From: Lagopus muta
Lineage: Eukaryota; Chordata; Aves; Galliformes; Phasianidae
Direction of reading: 5' to 3'
NCBI RefSeq assembly: GCF_023343835.1
Contig: NC_064447.1
Location: 2,170,001-2,234,000 of the forward strand
DNA length: 64,000 bases
Made by a program: the position numbers and the translations under genes. This document shows, in pieces, positions 61,201-64,000 of this stretch. The notes under the pieces are model-generated. The model searched no databases, had not been told where the DNA came from, and worked only from the letters and a program-made list of their open reading frames with translations. The number at the start of each line of letters is the position of its first letter. The stretch's first letter is position 1.

Positions 61201-63742
61201 CTCCCACTGGCTGGTGCATCTGCTCCTGGGCCCTTCCTATGCACGCCCTGCGCAGATGGGTAACAACAAGTGCCTTAGTGCATTCAAACACAAATCCTCC
61301 TTTCAAGATACGTAGATAGGAGTTGAAAAGAATGGACAACCAAAAAAAGAAAAAAATAACGCCAGCAAAAGCATTCTATAGCATTACAGCAAACTCCAGC
61401 CTGAAGCTTGTGTTCCCTCCACTGTTTCTGCAGGGCTCAAAGCCATCAGCCACGAGTGCCTCTAGGGAGCCCAGAGACATCCCCAGCAATGTCAGCCCCA
61501 CAGCAGTGCCAGGGCACACGGGCAGGGCTGGGGAGAGTACCCAGGGCCCCATGTGCTCAGCACAGTCTGGGCAGATGGAGCAAGGTGCAGGGGAGAGATC
61601 CATGCCTGGCAAAACCCGGTGCTGTCGGCTGAACACGTGGCTCACAGGGAGCCCTGACGCATGCAGGAAGCAAAAGCTCGTGTTCCAAGCAGCAGAGCTC
61701 CTCTCCTCTTGACCAAAGTGTCCCACCATCAAAGCCTCCAAAAGGGGGGGAACAGTAAGGAGAACCACAACCAACGGGAAATGGGGCTGCTGTGTCCTCC
61801 GTTTGCTCACTCACCTCCTCTGAGCCTGCTTGGGTGGCATGGGCAGCTCGCTTGCTCCTCTGGTGTGCATACACATGGATGCCACCATCACTGACAGCCA
61901 GGGACCGCACGGAGTCCCCCATGCCACGCAGCATCCCATCCTCTGCCTCCTGCTCCCCAACACGCAGGGCCTCTGGGGCTGCCAGGTGAACCTCAGGGAT
62001 GCTTCCTGCAGCTGCAGGGCACCGGTGTGGCATCTGGGAAAGAGCAAAGCCCCCAGCACGGCTCAGCCCTGGGCACGGCTCAGCCCTCCCAGCACCCACT
62101 GCAAGGGCAGAGACAGGGGGACACCGGTGTCATTCCCGAGTGGCTCTTCACCCCACCAAGCCCCTTTAGCCTCCAGTCTTCATTTCCTATCTTTAATTGG
62201 AAGACAAAAGTATCTGCTGCCCAGCTGAGATGGATGTCTGAAGATTATGGAGTCATTGGCATTTTTCTCCTCTCTGCTCTGTGCTACGCCAGAGTGAACC
62301 ACTGACTTATTAATTGTGGCCTCCGGGTCAACAGACCGTGCCCAGATCAGGCTGCAAATGACAAGCAGCAGCTTTCTACATTCTAAATACAGAAACTAAA
62401 GGAAAAGATGGGGGAAAAAACTCCCTGTAAAGCAGAAAGGAGTCACACCCTCCACCCACGGCACACTTACAGCCTTGGGACTGGTGATCTGCTGGATGAG
62501 GGACAGCCGGTCTCGAACCGCTTTGGTGAGCGTCACCGGCTGGGGCAGCTGGCCAAGGGGCTCCTCTGAGTTGTGGCCACCTGGGTGACAGAAGAAAGGG
62601 CTGGGCTGTGCCCTGTTAGCTACCTACTGCAGGGAAGGATCATAGGATCATTAAGGTTGGAAAAGACCTCTTTGATCACAAAGCTGAACCCCAACCCACC
62701 CCACTACGCCCTCTGAGCCACGTCCTTCAGTGCCACATCCCCGTGGCTCTGAAACACCTCCAGGGTTGGTGACCTCACCACCTTCCTGGTGCAGCAGTGC
62801 TGCTGTCTCACCACTCTTTCTAAGAAAAGCTTGTTCCTAATATCCAACCTGAACCTCCCCTGGAGGCAAAGAGCCGCACCGCTCGGCTGCTGATGGAGTC
62901 TAGAAAGGTGTGGGGATGAATAGCAATGGAAAATCCATCTGGGTCCCCCACTCACTGAAAGCACTGCAGCAGATACACAGCAGGCACAACACACACATAA
63001 CACATCGGATTTGCTGCCCTGAGTTGGGAGGGAGAAGGGAAAGGACCCCAGGAGACTCACTGAGGGCTATTTTCTGAATTCTCAGTAATAGCTACGAAAG
63101 GAGCCCATCTCACAGCTACTTCAGAATTAATCTGATTTCCCAGCAAACGCAGTACTTCAGCTGACCCATGTCAGCCTCAGCTTTTGGCAGCTCCCCCAGC
63201 AAAAAGCTCTGACTGAGCCCCACAAGTGCTACTCAAGCACATGCACGGGGCCATTGTGTCCCCTCTGCTGTCCCACCTGCTGTCCCCAGCCATCCCACCT
63301 GCCACAGGACTGGAGCAGCTCCTCTGGATGGAGTCATACGGCAGACTGGAGCCATCGGGTGGGAACCTGGGCAAAATCAGAAGGCACCACGTAACCAGGA
63401 CTCCACACAGGTACGCAGGATCTCACAACAGCCTATACCTGGCACAGAAGCCTCTCTCAGAAGCAGGTTGAGCTCACTGCCTCCTATAAGACTTTTCCTT
63501 TTGCCCTCCCCGAGCAAATCCGTCGTTCCTAGACCAGCTTTACCCATCCTGTCTGCCCACAGCACGTGCAGACCCATCCCCAGGAGCAGAGCTCTGAAGC
63601 TCTGTGTGCTGTCAGTACCTGATGTAGTCGTAGTGGTCGTGCCATTTTCCTCCCTTGGGCACTGGGAAGGCCATGTCCCGTGGCATTGGAGTAGCCCCAT
63701 GGCAGGCTGGACTGGCACGGCGGGCTTCAGAGAGCGTCACAC
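37223..63742 (-). CDS. WDR90: WD repeat protein 90 (POC16-like), 5' part missing
   Basis: 37 in-phase minus-strand exons: 63742-63619, 63366-63299, 62580-62471, 62033-61815, 60989-60921, 60629-60519, 60444-60299, 59921-59864, 58589-58471, 58037-57876, 57124-57021, 55484-55368, 54834-54599, 54148-54009, 53547-53417, 52601-52471, 52044-51883, 51296-51168, 50864-50731, 50653-50616, 50165-50046, 49642-49466, 48637-48537, 47635-47533, 47059-46938, 46575-46416, 44903-44713, 44441-44273, 43906-43795, 43281-43110, 42548-42426, 42236-42056, 41633-41503, 40600-40457, 39254-39135, 38549-38465 and 37380-37223. About 1,624 residues are covered (human 1,748 in total). The first visible exon encodes [19 protein letters not shown], so only the N-terminal CFAP20-like DUF667 domain is off the edge. 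The rest is a string of WD40 blades ([33 protein letters not shown]) in two homologous halves joined by an acidic low-complexity linker (49466-50653). Family knowledge: WDR90/POC16 lies on centriolar triplet microtubules and recruits the inner scaffold. CR1 pieces are frequent in its introns. Confidence 0.95.
37420..38180 (+). mobile_element. CR1 LINE 3' region in last WDR90 intron
   Basis: CR1 sequence in plus orientation (antisense to WDR90). It contains the end of the reverse-transcriptase reading frame (recognisable words [19 protein letters not shown]), then the 3' end core (GGTTGGATGTCAGGGGAAG, GGCCAGGTTGGATGGAGCCC, GAGGTCTTTTCCAACCC). Internal order near 37430-37500 suggests two overlapping pieces. 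The octamer tail is worn. Boundaries are approximate. Confidence 0.85.
38181..38335 (+). mobile_element. Second short CR1 fragment, WDR90 intron
   Basis: GATGGAGGTGTTCCAGAACC, GGATGTGGCACTGAGGGAAG and TTCTTTTCCAACCTTACC are CR1 3'-end words, in plus orientation, directly following the previous copy. It has a divergence level of its own, so it is a separate insertion. Confidence 0.75.
44153..44258 (-). mobile_element. CR1 tail abutting a WDR90 donor site
   Basis: TTTAGAATCATAGAATCACC then GGTTGGAAAAGACCTCCAAG is an antisense CR1 3' end, thus in the same sense as WDR90. Its 5' edge lies about 13 bp from the donor of exon 44441-44273. Confidence 0.88.
44940..45045 (+). mobile_element. CR1 3' tail, WDR90 intron
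   Basis: GAGTTGGACTAGATGACCTT, AAAGGTCCCTTCCAACTC and a degenerate ATTCAATTATTCTAATT tail mark a short plus-oriented CR1 end about 40 bp upstream (in WDR90 sense) of the exon 44903-44713 acceptor. Confidence 0.85.
55832..56365 (-). mobile_element. CR1 LINE 3' part, best-preserved copy
   Basis: Antisense CR1: ATCACAGAATCACAGCATCA tail, then GGTTGGAAGGGACCCCAAGG. Reading on minus, an open frame covers the C-terminal part of the CR1 ORF2 product ([20 protein letters not shown], then [20 protein letters not shown]) without a stop to about 55922. It is 5' truncated near 56365. Low divergence makes it one of the younger insertions here. It is in WDR90 sense, in the intron 55485-57020. Confidence 0.93.
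57360..57590 (-). mobile_element. CR1 LINE 3' fragment, WDR90 intron
   Basis: AGGAATCATTAAGGTTGGAA at the left and TTCCTAATATCCAACCTGAT at the right are reverse-complement CR1 words. It is an old, 5'-truncated copy with a shortened octamer tail. Confidence 0.85.
58105..58390 (-). mobile_element. CR1 LINE 3' fragment, WDR90 intron
   Basis: GGTTGGGTTGGAAGGGACCT, AAGAATTTCCTCCTAATATC and AACCTGATTCTCCTCACTTT, then CCTCTTATCCTATCACCACG, match the CR1 3' region in minus orientation. The terminal octamers are absent. Confidence 0.8.
62634..62875 (-). mobile_element. CR1 LINE 3' fragment, WDR90 intron
   Basis: GGATCATAGGATCATTAAGG then TTGGAAAAGACCTCTTTGAT, and further right TTGTTCCTAATATCCAACCT. 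Minus orientation, about 240 bp, 5' truncated, about 50 bp upstream in WDR90 sense of exon 62580-62471. Confidence 0.88.
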
Positions 63743-64000
63743 CTGGTGGCACAGGAGACAGAAGGTGACAGAAGGCTCTGCAAGGAGCTGCCTGAAATCA
63801 GCCCCCAGCAGGACAGAATTCCTCTCTTCAGGGGCAGAGGAAGCACAAAGGCTACAACTGAAGCACTGTAACATCGAACAACGAATGAACCTTTGTACCC
63901 TGAAACTCCCAGCCTTCAAAGACAACCCAAGAGGACAGACCCCTGGTATCACACTATAAACCCCCCAGGGCCAGGATTCACTTCATCTCTACTACTTTTT
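63743..64000. other. WDR90 intron running off the window
   Basis: No further WDR90 exon was recognised. The acceptor for exon 63742 is CACCAG on the minus strand. The preceding exon, expected to hold the end of the DUF667 domain, must lie beyond 64000 or be too short to see. Confidence 0.6.

Overview
This window is vertebrate nuclear DNA, almost certainly from a bird and most likely a galliform close to chicken. At least nine 5'-truncated CR1 LINE pieces with the avian CR1 3' tail (ATTCTATGATTCTA-type octamers) are scattered through it. Introns are short, GC is high, and seven genes with full exon-intron structure are packed into 64 kb, as on a small avian chromosome. Gene names come from recognising the spliced protein sequences. 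All splice phases were added up by hand and close without a frame conflict in every gene.

Layout, left to right. FBXL16 (+, 871-4145), WDR24 (+, 7017-11822) and JMJD8 (+, 12161-13645) run rightward. STUB1/CHIP (-, 15098-17843), RHBDL1 (-, 18762-22938), RHOT2/Miro2 (-, 26131-36900) and WDR90 (-, 37223-63742, 5' end off the right edge) run leftward. JMJD8 and STUB1 meet tail to tail. From memory, this is the mirror image of the human 16p13.3 block WDR90-RHOT2-RHBDL1-STUB1-JMJD8-WDR24-FBXL16, so synteny supports each call. No operon logic applies: the genes serve unrelated processes, namely F-box regulation, GATOR2/mTORC1 nutrient sensing, the ER lumen, chaperone-linked ubiquitination, intramembrane proteolysis, mitochondrial transport and centriole structure.

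What stands out is non-coding. Spacers are very tight: the WDR90 poly(A) signal lies about 145 bp from the RHOT2 start codon, and the WDR24 poly(A) signal about 190 bp from the JMJD8 start codon. Tandem arrays crowd the promoters and the RHBDL1 gene: GGGGCGTGGC-type arrays at WDR24 and STUB1, a perfect 16-bp triplicate at JMJD8, a (GGGAT)n tract, and a 20-bp minisatellite with a 300-bp higher-order structure upstream of RHBDL1. CR1 copies sit in FBXL16 and above all in WDR90, two of them within about 15 bp of splice sites. A 54-bp near-copy of the FBXL16 stop-codon region lies at the edge of a CR1 insertion. The last RHOT2 intron carries poly(A) signals placed so that their use would remove the membrane anchor.

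I found no virus-like element, RNA gene, CRISPR array or bacterial-type system. The window does not obviously hold a new biological system; the best leads are regulatory and structural.
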